From contig JADNRZ010000016.1 in the NCBI GenBank assembly GCA_015501605.1, forward strand, positions 1-64,000: a stretch of DNA of 64,000 nt, given 5' to 3'. The notes beneath the pieces are model-generated. The model saw only the letters and a list, made by a program, of their open reading frames with translations, was not told where the DNA came from and ran no database searches. Source of the DNA: Panaeolus papilionaceus (lineage: Eukaryota; Basidiomycota; Agaricomycetes; Agaricales). Of the stretch, positions 11,512 through 22,492 are shown piece after piece. The translations under genes were made by a program, and so were the position numbers. Within the stretch, counting starts at the first letter, position 1, and the number at the start of each line of letters is the position of its first letter.

Positions 11512-12180
11512 CTGTCACGAAATACAAAAACCCAAAATCAACGCCGAGGTCTCCGTTCAAGTTCAAGTAGCCCCTCGATATAACCATTTCAGCACCACGT
11601 CTCCTGACGTCTCCCCCTCTTGCTCGCCTTGCCCTTCAACCTCAACCTCCTTACCCAACGCAGAGGAAGACACTGAGGCCGAAGAGGAAGAGACGGAGAC
11701 GGAGAGGGAAAAGACGGAGACGGAGAGGGAAAAGATGGAGACGGAGAGGGAAAAGACGAAGACCTCACAACTGCCTCAAAAGTACCCCTCACAGCATCCA
11801 CCCACTTCTCCCAGTTCTCAACTGACCGAGTGCGCGGGGCTGTTCGTTGTGGATGAAGTCACCTTTTGCACCCATACTCTTTTCGGTGCTGCTTGTCGTG
11901 TCGGAGATTCGGAGATTGGTGTCGTTGTAAATGCCAGACTTCATATCGTCAGACCCCCCGAGGTACGATGATTCGAATCCAAGCGCATCCCGTCCCGCCC
12001 TCGCTCCCCTCCAACATACCTCTCCCCTTTCGACTCCATTTGTGTAGCTCCAGAATACGTTCTTCGTAGCTGTGAGGATGCATGGAGATGTGGCGGGGGT
12101 TGAGATTGTATATCGTCCCTCCTCGTCCCTCTTCTGTTTGCCTTGCTCTCGCTGCCGATTCCCCTCGTCTCTAACGTCAA
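11512..12180 (-). pseudogene. P1: Ser/Pro-rich segment upstream of G1
   Basis: Minus-strand coding-like segment found upstream of most G genes. Pieces shared with the other copies: SQPPPHL.ASSQLRRTYSGA and GERYVGGE (12000-12130), GRDALGFESSYLGGSDDM (about 11940-12000), SVENWEKWVDAVRG (about 11780-11825), then a Ser/Pro stretch and LNLNGDLGVDFGFLYFVT near 11520-11570. The pieces lie in different frames in P1, so it is broken or heavily spliced. I do not recognise the family; it might be the far 5' part of the G transcript or a separate gene. Confidence 0.4.
11692..11754 (+). repeat. 21-bp tandem repeat, three copies
   Basis: Three head-to-tail copies of GACGGAGACGGAGAGGGAAAA (11692-11712, 11713-11733, 11734-11754), the third with one change. 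The unit is a multiple of three and encodes a Phe-Pro-Ser-Pro-Ser-Pro-Ser heptad in the P1 frame on the - strand. Confidence 0.85.
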
Positions 12181-13064
12181 CTTGTCTCGTCAGTTTGCCG
12201 TAGGGTGAGGAGAAAGGGATGATGAGAGACGGGGAAGAGGAGAAGGTGGTGAGGAGGGATGGGTACAGGCGCTTGATAGCCTGTGGATGTGGGGAGGTGT
12301 AAAATGTGATGGAAAGAAGTGATGAGCCTACTCGTCATCATGGTGCATAATCAACCATGCGGCCATCCATTCATTCAGCACCAACGTCACAGTATACACC
12401 AGTATAAAACAACACACCTAGTCCCGTCGAAATGAACACAGCATCCCAACACACGACCCCTCTCTTTTCCCGTGAAACTGGATAAACACGCACTTTGAAG
12501 GCGGACACCTGCACGGTTCGGCGTATTACCAGGCGTATATTTGAAGAAAGCTGGCGAAGAAAGGTTCTTTCTGTTCAGAGGGGGTTAGAATACTTAGATG
12601 ATTTAAGATCTTGGTTCTGTTTGAATCGAGATAGGGAGGGGGTGGGAGAGAAAGAGAACGAGGAAATAGGGGAGACGAGGAAGAGGAAAGAGACCTAAAA
12701 ATAGCTACATACATACATACGTCATTATGCGCCGGCATCCAGTAATTCCCCTTAACCCTCTATGCTCCACATAGATATAGAAAGTAATCAACAGTTTGCG
12801 AGGTTCAGCAACAAGGATATGATCATGATCATGGAGGGAGCATAGACACAACTGAGGCTGGTGATGAATGAGTGACTGTCGAGGCTGGTGATGAATGAGT
12901 GACTGTCGATGCTGGTGATGGGTGATGGCATCAGCGGCCTGTCTACTCCAGTTTGAAATAATTTCTTCTTCCTCCTTGACGTCCACCACTGCCACACGAC
13001 AAGACGACTAATTTTATTTATTTCATGCTCTAGACTTTTACTTAACCTGAAAAGGGGTATTTTG
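12181..13064 (+). promoter_or_regulatory. Spacer with putative T2 promoter elements
   Basis: Non-coding spacer conserved between array units. It has a TATAAAA at 12403-12409, a conserved block around CGTCCTCT, TTTCCCGTG and CGTATTxCCAGGCG (12450-12540), and a CRE-like TACGTCATTATGCGCC at 12718-12733, 347 bp before the T2 ATG. A palindromic GATCATGATCATG lies near 12822. Whether it still drives transcription is unknown. Confidence 0.45.
12854..12928 (+). repeat. 27-bp tandem repeat in spacer
   Basis: Two exact copies of a 27-bp unit beginning GAGGCTGGTGATGAATGAG (12854-12880 and 12881-12907) and a shorter diverged third copy. Other spacers carry a single copy of the motif. Confidence 0.8.
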
Positions 13065-16000
13065 ATGGACTTGGACAACGATATCGTTGGTACGCCTCTT
13101 CTCATCACGATTCTCAATGCTCACTCGTTGTTTTCCTCCTTCTGCATAGGTTGGAACCCCAACGCTCTCTCCGATCTTGCGTCAGAGGAATCCGACTCTG
13201 ACTTTTACTCAGGTTCAGGCTCGGAATGACGAGTCTAAAGAATCCACGAGCGAAGGAGAGGTAGAAGTGAGAGCACGTGGTGGGATTCAGGGTGGTTTCG
13301 AGTATGTGTTAACGTTCTGGTCTTTGCTCCCTCTTTTTTCTCTTCGTTTTCTGCTCTTTCTGCTCAACCTCTCTTCCGCATGCCTCCTTTTTCTCCCATT
13401 ACCTTTAATTTACCATATCCATGCATCAAATAAAATAAAACAACCCCCACTAACCTTGTCTCTCCCCTCCCTATTCCTTTCATTTCATCGCCTGATCTCG
13501 CCCATTCCTCCTTGGCCCTTCGCTTTCGTTTCTCTCATCTCTTTTCTTTCATTCTCCTATATTTTTTCTCTCGTCCTCCCTTTTCCCTTCTCGCCCCTTT
13601 CTGTATCTTGTCCCCGCTTCCGTTGTTTGTCCTTCTTAAAGAAGCCTAAACTGATAAAACCATCAGGTCATTAGTTGTATGTGCTGCTGCAAACAGCAGC
13701 GAATATGAAGAATATCAGCGAATTGAGGGATGCGGCGGATATTTATGAGCATCGTGAGTGTTTTGTTGTGATCATTACTATTATCATTGGAATTGGAAGC
13801 TTGGGTAGTTGTGGTATCCTCTGTTGCTGCGTTTTGTTCGCCCTTGAGCGGGGTTGATATCTGGTGTTTGAATGACGATATTTTCGCGTCTTGCTTTGGA
13901 CGGCGTTCTTTGTGTCCCTTTTTTCGTCTTTTTTTTCTGGGCTTGTATTTTGTGACGCATGGATGGAGGGTACCACGTTTTAAGTCCTGTTTCGCGAAAC
14001 ACTGGTGTGTCAACGCGATCTTGCATTTAGCAAATTTCCGGCTGCTTAGGGCACTTGATGTTGTCTCGTGCCCTTTCTCCCCTTCTCCCTTCCTCTCTCA
14101 ATTCACACCGCTTACCATACCCAATTTACAGTATATCTGGCAAACCCGATGAATAACAACGCTAAAATGGAATTAGCGGCAATATACGAGATATCGGGAG
14201 AGACGAGGACGGCTTTGAAGTCGGTATATGAAGGTACATTCGCCTTCTTACTCTCACCTCTCCCTTCGTTCTGTATTTAGCCCTTCTTCCATCCACTGGT
14301 CATAGGTTCCCGCAAGAAGTGCAAAATCGGACCCACCATCCCGTCCTCAGGTACCCCCGCCCCCTCAACCACCGAAGATCCAACCACTACTTCCTTCTTC
14401 GCCGAAGCCAAATCCCTGAACATGTCCCAAGTCAAATCAAGTGCAGGTGTGAAACCGAGGTTGACGCCGACACAGTTGAGGGCGTTGGAGGTGAAGAAGG
14501 TTGTGAAGGAGGTAGATTATGATTAGAGACACGAGCAATCTCTTTTTGACGAGTCAGGTGAGTGACCTTTTCAGCTCTTTTCCTTTTCCAAAAGCATCGC
14601 TGACGAACTTGTGATGTATACGATTAGTCTAATCCCTGCGCTGGCATGTTCCCCCACAGTAGGATGATACATGGAGACGGAAGCTGACGAGGATAGGATG
14701 GTGGATCGGTTGCAGCTTGATATTGGTGGGTGGCGTTCTTTTTTCTTTTTTGCCTCCTTTGCCTCCCTTGCTTCCTCTTCGTGCCCCTCGCAATCTCGTC
14801 GTTCCTCTCCCCTTGCTCCTACTTTTACACGAAAATTACACCAGAAATTTAAATCACGTACTAACTAAAATACCCACCAATACAGAACAAGACTCGTCCG
14901 CCTGATGAAATACCAAGTCGGCAGGTGTTACTGTGTTCACAGGTGTTCTGTTTGATGATTAGCTGAGTTTATGTAGGTACATTGAGGATGGTTTTTTCCT
15001 CTTTCGCATTCTCTTCTCTTCTCATACCCATTCTAACACACCCTTTCACAGTACTACTTTATGCTGACGAAACAAGGCCAATACGACGTCGCCGAGGATA
15101 TTCTACAGCATACGATGGTATCAAATGCATACCAACCGCAAATCTACAAAACTCAAGCCGGATCGCATTGATCAGTACGTCTCCTCCCTTTTCCCCCTCC
15201 TTTTCTTCTCCCGCTCATGGAACCCACAGCATGCAACATCGTCGCGGAGCGACCAGACCGTCTTCGAACAAGCCCGCAAACTCATCACGACGGCATCAAT
15301 TCAACAACAAGCCTCTCAGGATCCTCCTCACCTCCCTCGCGAGCGGCCTGAAACTCACAGATAGCTTTATCACGTCGACATTGCAGGCACATTTGCTCAG
15401 GGGGATGAAGCGTTCAGATACAGCTGTGAAGGGCCCCCGGGATTTTGAGTCGGAATAGGTTGAATAGACGGTATGCGACTACGGCGACTGCGGCGGGTGC
15501 GGCGGAGAAGTAGACTGAGGATGGGATGAGTTGGAAGAGGATGATGAGGCGCATGCGTCACCGACGCAGGGGGTGGGGCGACGGCGACGGCGAATGTGGA
15601 GGGGGCACCAAGATCCCGACGAAAGAGCAGCCTGACATCGTTGTGATATATGGGCAGATTTGCGTCGCTGAGAAGAGTTATAAAGTGCTACTCGTGAGTT
15701 TTTCTTGCGTTTAAATTCCTCGTTGTCCTCTATTTCTAATCCAACCCTGTTTATAATTCAGTCAACCTCCTCCACGTCTATGACTACCACTGCAACAACT
15801 CTATGCTCCGCCTCTGTCTTGCAATCGCCTCAATAGGGCGGGCTATACTGCGGCAGTCCAACAAGAGGCACCACCTCATTGTGCAAGCCGTGCAAGCGAT
15901 CCTAACAAAAGCACCACAAGCTGTGGGGAACGACGGCGGTGGGGGTATGGGAGGCGGGGTGTAATTTTAGGAGAATGTTTCATCAGCTTGATTGCATTGG

Positions 16001-16240
16001 CATGGGGTGAAGCATTATGAGGAGGTGTTGGAGTTGGTTGAACAGGCGGGGGTGAGTGCCTTCATTTATTCGTTTACTCTCGTTTTCCTCTTAGCATTTT
16101 GAATCGTTAACTAATGACAACGTTTTTAGGATGACCTTTTGGCAAGAGAAGCGGCTTTAATTTTCCTGTATTTTCGTGTTCACTTGTGCTATACCGCTCG
16201 CCGATGCCTCGTATAGGAAGCGGTTACATTTGTTATTATC
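13065..16240 (+). pseudogene. TFC4-like: T2: broken TFIIIC TPR-subunit copy
   Basis: Starts MDLDNDIV (13065-13089), then intron and an acidic Ser/Asp-rich exon from 13150 with a small deletion. The HASIIL exon present in T1, T3, T4, T6 and T7 is absent; the next is LLQTAANMKNISELRDAADI (about 13683-13753). Then NAKMELAAIYEISGETRTAL (about 14140-14232), SRKKCKIGPTIP (14310), RMVDRLQLDIGG (about 14695-14728), the PLRILLTSLASGLKLTDSFI block (15310-15460), YGQICVAEKSY (about 15650), IAIASIGRA (about 15820) and REAA.NF (16150). It has a stop after DFESE (near 15458) and several frame breaks. Confidence 0.72.
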
Positions 16241-16331
16241 ACTGTCGCTCTTTTGGCTCTACATATTGTTATTGCTTCTCATTTTCACTGCCCCTTTCCC
16301 GTACATGTTCACTATCATCAGCCCCACATAA

Positions 16332-16497
16332 TAAATGGAACTCTTGACATATCCTCGAAATCGACAGTGTCATTCTGTTATCTTCAAAATTACGGTTTAC
16401 GTATATATCTATACAAGTGACAAGTGCAGGAGTAGATGGTTAAACCAGAAGCTTGAAGTTCAAACTTGGATCAGCAACATTGTTGTACGACTTCATC
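16332..16497 (-). other. G2: deleted GTPase gene, only 3' flank left
   Basis: Sequence behind T2 matches the 3' flank of G4 (TGTTATCTTCAAAAT and ATATATCTATACAAGTG motifs also at about 44550-44600) and then jumps at about 16497 to sequence that normally lies upstream of G. The whole G coding region is therefore deleted. Confidence 0.55.
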
Positions 16498-17030
16498 ACG
16501 AAATACAAAATCCAAAATCAACACTTAAAAGGAGCCCCTGTACTGTTCCCTCAGCGATATACCACGAATTTCCTGTGGCTGTCTTTCGCCCTCATAACCC
16601 TCCTCCACCCCCAACGCAGTCTCATAGGACGGAGGGAAAGAGGTGGACGAAAGAGAGAAAGAACCCCCAACAAGCTCAAGAGCACCTCTCACAGCATCCA
16701 CCCAACTCTCCCAGTTCTCAGTGGACCGAGCGCGGGGACTGTTAGATGTAGATGAAATCATGTCTCGCACCTTTATTCGCCATCATATCCATTTCCTCGG
16801 GTTCTCTTGTACTGGGCTCGTCCACTACGTCGCTTCCCCTGTCCCGAAGCTCAAGATTAGATTGCGGAACGTCTTTGTCTGCGTCACGACCAGACTAAAG
16901 AGCATCCTTTCCCGCCCTCGCTCCCCTCCAACACTCCTCCCCTCTCTCGACTCCATTTATGTAGCGCCCCGACGATATTGTTCTATCCGTGAAGATGCAG
17001 GGGGACGTGACAGGTATCCCCTCTAAGTTT
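16498..17030 (-). pseudogene. P2: Ser/Pro-rich segment, diverged
   Basis: Carries the P signature RSTENWESWVDAVRGALELV in the frame ending at 16525, preceded by a short Ser/Pro piece. Downstream of the signature it differs from P1, P4 and P6 (FPPSYETALGVEEGYEGE). No complete frame. Family unknown. Confidence 0.4.
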
Positions 17031-17749
17031 ACAACAATAACGCTGTTACTAGTGTCGGGCATCTCTGTTTATGCGCACGAGGACACTCCTTTCACCACCC
17101 CTGGTTGAGATTGTATATCTCCGTTCTTTCTCATTCACAATTCCCTCGTCGATTTTGTTCTCGACTTCGCTTTCGTTTGTGTTTTTTCGGCCTGCGGTGC
17201 GTTGAGGAGATGGGGATGAGCACAGACGAGGGGAAGAGACAGGGGACGAGGAGGAGAAGGTGGTGAGGAGGGATGAGTGCAGATGCTTGATAGCGCGTGA
17301 ATGCGGGGAGGCATAAAATACAATCGAGGGTGGTGAAGAGCCTGTACTCAGCGTCAATTTAGTCGACCATTTTTTCGATGCCCTCCATATCCAGGGTAAA
17401 AATGTACATGAAAAAATAAATGCACTTAATTCCGTATATATAAATGCATCATGCCCAACACACGTCCTCTCCCTTCCCGTGGAACTGTATAAACATGCAC
17501 TTTGAAGCCGGACATCCGCGCTACTGGGCGTATTGCCAGGTGTGTATTTAGAGAGAGGTGGTGCAGGGGGGGGTTTCTGTATGAATTAGATGAGGTTATA
17601 TTCCGTTTTATGCGATGGAGAGATTTAGAGAGAGAGATAGGAGAAGGGAGAGAGACGGAGACGAGGAAGGGAAAAGGAAGGGAAGGAAGCTAAAAATAGC
17701 CAGATACGTCATTATGCGCTGGATCCGTCATCCAATGCTTCCCTCCCCC
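17031..17749 (+). promoter_or_regulatory. Spacer upstream of H2
   Basis: Continues the conserved spacer: TATATAAAT near 17446, the TTTCCCGTGG-like and CGTATTGCCAGG blocks near 17475-17540, and the CRE-like TACGTCATTATGCGCT at 17705-17720. No gene seen. Confidence 0.35.
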
Positions 17750-18240
17750 TCCTCGAACAAACCGGCTCTCCACTAAACACACTGTCCTCGCCTGTCCATC
17801 TATACTCAAACACCTTGCCCCCGTGCTCGGGAACAGGGCAGCTGCCTATTCCACGGTGCCGAGACCGCAGCGGGGTGAAGGGTGCTTACATGGATGTCTC
17901 GTGCCGGGGTGGGGGGAGCGGAGGGGGTTATGAGGGTGCCCCAGGATTTGGAGGAGTTGTGCTCGGTCACAGGGAGGGAAGGAATGAAAAGAGGAGATGG
18001 AGGAAGGAGGCGAGGAGAGCTGAGAAGGTATACAGCGGAGGCATTGGTGGTTGTGGGGGTATGATAGGGAAGGTACTGGTAGGCATATGCGGAGCGTCGA
18101 GAGATGGGAGGCGCAGAGGGGTTGCATTGCAGGATCGGAGTGTGGTATGGTATGTATGTTGTGATAGGAAGAATTGTGGCGCTGACCAAGTTCTGGACGC
18201 GTGTAAGCGTGTCGGTAGGCGCGATGCTGATTGAACTTCA
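17750..18240 (+). pseudogene. H2: extra segment found only with deleted G copies
   Basis: A coding-like + strand segment that matches 52530-53250 but no other spacer. Shared pieces: a TVPI-like start region, a basic RRWRKEARRAEKVYSGGIG stretch (about 17985-18040) and RSVVWYVCCDRKN/YVVIGRIVAL (about 18135-18190). Frame is interrupted. I do not recognise the protein. Confidence 0.35.
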
Positions 18241-18660
18241 TTGGTACGTGAAGCGGAAGGGTCTGAGGGTCATTTATGACCGGGCGGGTGGATTAACTAG
18301 ACAGGGTGTATATGAATCAAGGGTTATCAGCCTGTGCAATACAAGTTTAGAAAAAACGACTACTGTATACCTGCTATTAATCCAAACTTCACGCCCTAAA
18401 CTTGACATAAAAATATAAATAGAAACAAGTCGACAGTCAACGGGGTCCAACTGCGAGGATATGATCATGATCCTCGTCGGAGCACAGATGCTTGCCAGGA
18501 ATGAGTGACTGGTGATGCCATCAGCGGAATCTACCTCGCCGCCGGAACGGGACCTTACCGTCCAAACCAGGGGTAATTTCGGTGGTAGTGGGTTAAATAT
18601 TGGGGGGAGGGATGGGACAAGAGAGGGCGGGGAGGAGGGGAAAACGGAGAAGTGAAGCCG
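18241..18660 (+). other. Spacer before T3
   Basis: Non-coding; contains the GATCATGATC motif near 18460 shared with other spacers and then T-like sequence (GGTAATTTCGGTGGTAGTG, 18570) that also occurs at 640-660 in T1. The T3 start exon and acidic exon are missing. Confidence 0.4.
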
Positions 18661-20099
18661 GGATAACACCCCCGTGATTGTACTGCGCGACATCCGTTGG
18701 CTGTTGCAAGGATAAACTGGCGACGAAGACGAGGGGAGCTATCACGCCTCATCATCCTCGCCTCGGATGTATTGGACTACTCGGTGCTGTTTCTCGAGAT
18801 TGTGCATACGTATTTTGAGAAGGAGATGTAGGAGGAAACGAGGCGATATATGAGCTTTTGGGGGAGATGTTGCGAAGTGTTAGTATTTTTTATCTTTATT
18901 TCTAGTTTGTTTTTTATCGGTCGACGTTGACATTGACGTCGTTACTTTTTTCTTCTTCTCTTGTCACTCTTCTCGACCCAACCTTGACGTGTATCCCACT
19001 TCGACCTTTCACTTATTTTTTCTCGCCTTTTTTCTCTTGTCTTGTTCCTCTCATTATCTTTTTCTCTCCTCGCTCCTTTCTATGTCTCATCCTCCCTTGT
19101 CTCTCGTCCTCTCCTTTCTCTCCCGCCCTTCTCCCATTCTTTACTCTCTTCCTATACCCTGAAAGAAACCTGAAACTGATGAATACCCTATCTTATCTAG
19201 ATAAGCAGCATCTACGCCCTCTTGCAACCAGCGGTGTGTATGAGCAATACAGGAGAGTTTAAGGACGTGGCAGACGTTTCTGAGCATGGTGAGTTTGGTC
19301 TTCATCATTCTCTGGGTTCTGATTTTTTCGTTCTATTCCATCTCTGTCGCGTCTCTTTTTATTTGGGTTTTGCCCCCTTTTTTGAGTGACGTTGCCTCGT
19401 CCCTCTTCCTACGTTTTTTGCTATTTCGGGAGTTGTCTTTCATGCTGGTAAACCAACATCGTCCACCCGTTCTCTTCATGTGCGACACCTCCATCGTCTG
19501 TCAGTGATGGTCCTGCATTGCTTTCGCTTGAATTTGATTTCATCTGGTTTGGGCGTCTTTTAGGCTATATTTTTCCAGATTAGCTTGTCCTTCATTGATT
19601 TAATCTCTGCTGTATGCTGTTTATCGGTTTGGTCGCAGACGTCCCTTGCTTTTTTTCTGGACTCATCTGCTGGTTTTGCGTCGTCATTGTGTTCGGATTT
19701 ACCTTGTTTCCGAGTTTTGGTGCGGGTTTTAGCATTGCATTTTATGCGTTTTAATTCGCTGGGTTTCGATTGTGGCATTGACTTGGTTATCCGTTCTCGT
19801 TTTTGGGTTTTTCTCATTCGTGTTGTGCATCCTTTTGTTGTCTTTCCTTCGCCCCTTTCATCTCTCCTCAAACACGCTGCTAACCACATTCAAAACCAAC
19901 AGTCTGCCGCCTCACCTCGCCTACCAACAACAATGCAAAAATGAAATTGGCGGAGATGTACGAGATTTTGGGGGAGACGGGAAAGTCTTTGAAGTCGGCG
20001 TATGAAGGTCCGATCTCCTTTGCCCTATCCCCTCGCTTCTTTCTGTACCTAACCGTCAATTCCACCCACCAGTTATCGATTCCCACAAAAAGCGCACAT
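18661..20099 (+). pseudogene. TFC4-like: T3, 5' part (split by Plavaka element)
   Basis: Begins in the exon TARHPLAVARI (about 18682), then LIILASDVLDYSVLFLEI and a stop after YFEKEM (18829). Further on: MSNTGEFKDVADVSEH-like exon (about 19240-19290), NAKMKLAEMYEILGETGKSL (about 19930-20005) and VIDSHKKRT (20075-20099), where the Plavaka element is inserted inside the exon. The N-terminal exons are absent. The rest continues at 28410. Confidence 0.7.
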
Positions 20100-20215
20100 C
20101 AGCAAAGTGTCAATTTTCTTTCGGGTCTTTCGATCGCTTTCGACTGCTTTCAAGCTTTCCGAAAGCTCGAAAGCTCGAAAGCAGTCGAAAGCTCGAAAGC
20201 CAACGTTTTCACACA
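20100..20215 (+). repeat. Plavaka left terminal region
   Basis: Terminal inverted repeat start CAGCAAAGTGTCAA followed by clustered CTTTCGA/TCGAAAG copies to about 20200. Pairs with 28190-28409. Confidence 0.7.
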
Positions 20216-21601
20216 ATAAAATTTTATTTTCTAGCCTCTACTAGACTACTAAGTTACAAAAATGTGTGTTTCGAGCGCATATTAGACCTAATCTATAAGA
20301 AATTCATGCGCGTGATGATCTACAAAATGATTTAAAAAGTATGCATTATAGGAATCAAGCGCTTTTCCCAAGTCAAAACCCTGCTCGACAGGATCCTGAC
20401 CATATACTGGTAACAAATGACATGCTCGGACGATGGCATTGAGGGAGACAACGTCACATGTTGGTGAGCCGTCGTCATCAAATTCAGGTTCTACCATCCA
20501 CATGCCTGTGTCTGGATCAGGGGAATCACCAACTGTAGGGTACCAGTGAATAAGCGCACAATTATGCGCACGTTGTCGGTATTTGAATGAGAAAAAGAGT
20601 TCAACCCTGCCAACAGTCATACCCTTCATTTTACTCTTTGACTCATCCACGAGAACAGTGTCGCGACGTGTGACACCATGAAATGCCGGTTTCGAGCGGA
20701 TTCGTTCCCTTTTCATGCCACCTGCACCACATAGGTCACTTGGTGCATAGAACGTCGAGATGGCTGAAAAATGAACATAAACATGTCCATAAAACACAGG
20801 ACAAGCATCAATCGATGGAAGAGGCGCATCGGCAGGATGACCTGGATTGTCAAGAAGAAAGAGATAATGGCGGAATGCAAGCGGAAGCTTGGGTAGACCT
20901 GTTCGTGCTGCTAGCACATCAAGATCTCGTGGGTATAAGTATGCCGGTGCTAAACAATAGTAAAGGGGATGAGCAAATGAAAATGATGAGTTGTAGTGCA
21001 ATGAGACCAGCACATACCAATTCGTGCTGCCATCGTTACCGAAAAGTCAGCATTTGGTGACCTGTCGCCCTCAACTGGCTCACAACCACTCTCGGGTGAG
21101 TCATCCTCCTCATCAAAATCGTCCACTGGTGCTGGCTGTGCCCCCGAATGATCAATGATGTCACCTGCAGTGGGTTCAACACGACACTCAGAGGTCGAGA
21201 GCGTACCGATATTCGAGAGTCCGAACATTTTCGGAGTCCGAACTTCAATAACTCGGACTACTTCCCAAAATAGATCTACTTTTGAGCCTCACATCCTCAC
21301 ACCTTCACACTATTCACACTACTTTTTAAATCAACGCGATGAATTTCCAACTGCATTTACTTCTTTTCTTTTTATTAAATCATCATATCTTCTCATATTT
21401 GTATGTTTTTTTAAATTTTCTAAGATGGTATGTTGAAAGAAATCAACTCAATATATGCTATTCGATGCTTGTGGTTTGTGTTACAATTTCCATGTATACA
21501 CGTGTCAACATATGGGTAGATAGACACTAGTAGATCTAAATTACATAATAAGTGTAGCTTTGGGAAATATTTGTGGTAGACAGACAGACAGATATACATA
21601 C

Positions 21602-21929
21602 CGAAGCTAAGGTCAGATCCCTCCTCATTAAACCAACCATCCATGGTTTTTATGTCGTCCTCAAGGTGCCAGATGCTTCCTTTCAAATAGTCCCAGAGAA
21701 TTTGAACTGTATCAGGAGTTTCATCAAGAAGATTGGACATGAGAATGAGGATGGACTTGGGTAGGAACTGGGGAGGCTGGGACGGCACCCAGGAAGGGGG
21801 TTGAGCTAGTAGTATATCTTTGTTGAACTGTGGCATAAATCAGGGAAAATGATATAATTTGACAACAAGAGCACTGCCTGCATGGTCTGGAAATATTTTC
21901 AAGAGCTTTAGGAATTCCTCAAGGGCCAT
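21602..21929 (-). pseudogene. CxC5-like fragment (KDZ-associated protein, first exons)
   Basis: Starts MALEEFLKLLKIFPDHAG, then a probable short intron, then FNKDILLAQPPSW, PQFLPKSI, DTVQILWDYLKGSIWHLE, ending at a GTATGT donor at 21601. The arrangement resembles the N-terminal part of proteins annotated as 'CxC5 like cysteine cluster associated with KDZ transposases'. No downstream exons are present. (GACA/TGTC) simple repeat lies at 21579-21595 in the would-be intron. Confidence 0.5.
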
Positions 21930-22017
21930 GGTTGCGATAAGAGTCAACTCAACAAATGAACGCGAAGCTAATTAGTGACATGTGCAAGCAAAGTAACACT
22001 GTCACAGTTGTAGCTCA

Positions 22018-22492
22018 CACTGCGGGAAACAAATCATCTTCTCGGCGTGGAAGAGTCAAAATCTTCTCCACGGTTTTCTCTACAATCTTCCTCGCCGAGA
22101 ACATGAATAATCAACAAAGGGACTCAACGGGATTGCAACTCGATCACATTCCCTTTCATGTGTGAATATTCATTGGAATAATTATAAGTATCATTATTAT
22201 TGGGATTTATAATTATTATTCGATTAATTTTGTTATTTCAAATATTATTATATGCAACTCATGATAAGTACCGAATGACATAAGGCAACATAACTGATTT
22301 ATTCCAAAGAGTTAGCTAACCTCAACAAAGGGAGAAGTACCTAAACCGGGCCTTAGCCAACTGAAGTTTAACAATGAGAATGATCCGGACTACACATGAA
22401 AGGGTCAAGAAGATTGTAGAGAAGATTCAGAGTAGATTGTAGAGAAGATTTTGAATCTTCTACGACGAGAAGATGATTTCTTTCCCGCAGTG
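22018..22492. mobile_element. MITE-like 475-bp element inside the nested element
   Basis: Inverted repeats of roughly 75 bp starting CACTGCGGGAAA and AAATCATCTTCTCG on both strands, flanked by the 3-bp duplication TCA (22015-22017 and 22493-22495). Interior AT-rich (ATTATTATT near 22170-22255), no coding sequence. A CACTG end with a 3-bp duplication fits CMC-type (CACTA-like) elements; PIF/Harbinger is another choice. Confidence 0.85.

Noticed and set aside
12433..12486. Tiny open frame starting MNTASQ in the spacer
   Set aside because: The ATG is absent from the matching spacers at about 40470 and 47450, so it is not conserved.
21420..21836. 138-codon open frame taken as one gene
   Set aside because: Its second half runs into a GTATGT intron and a simple repeat; only the part up to 21602 resembles CxC5 proteins.
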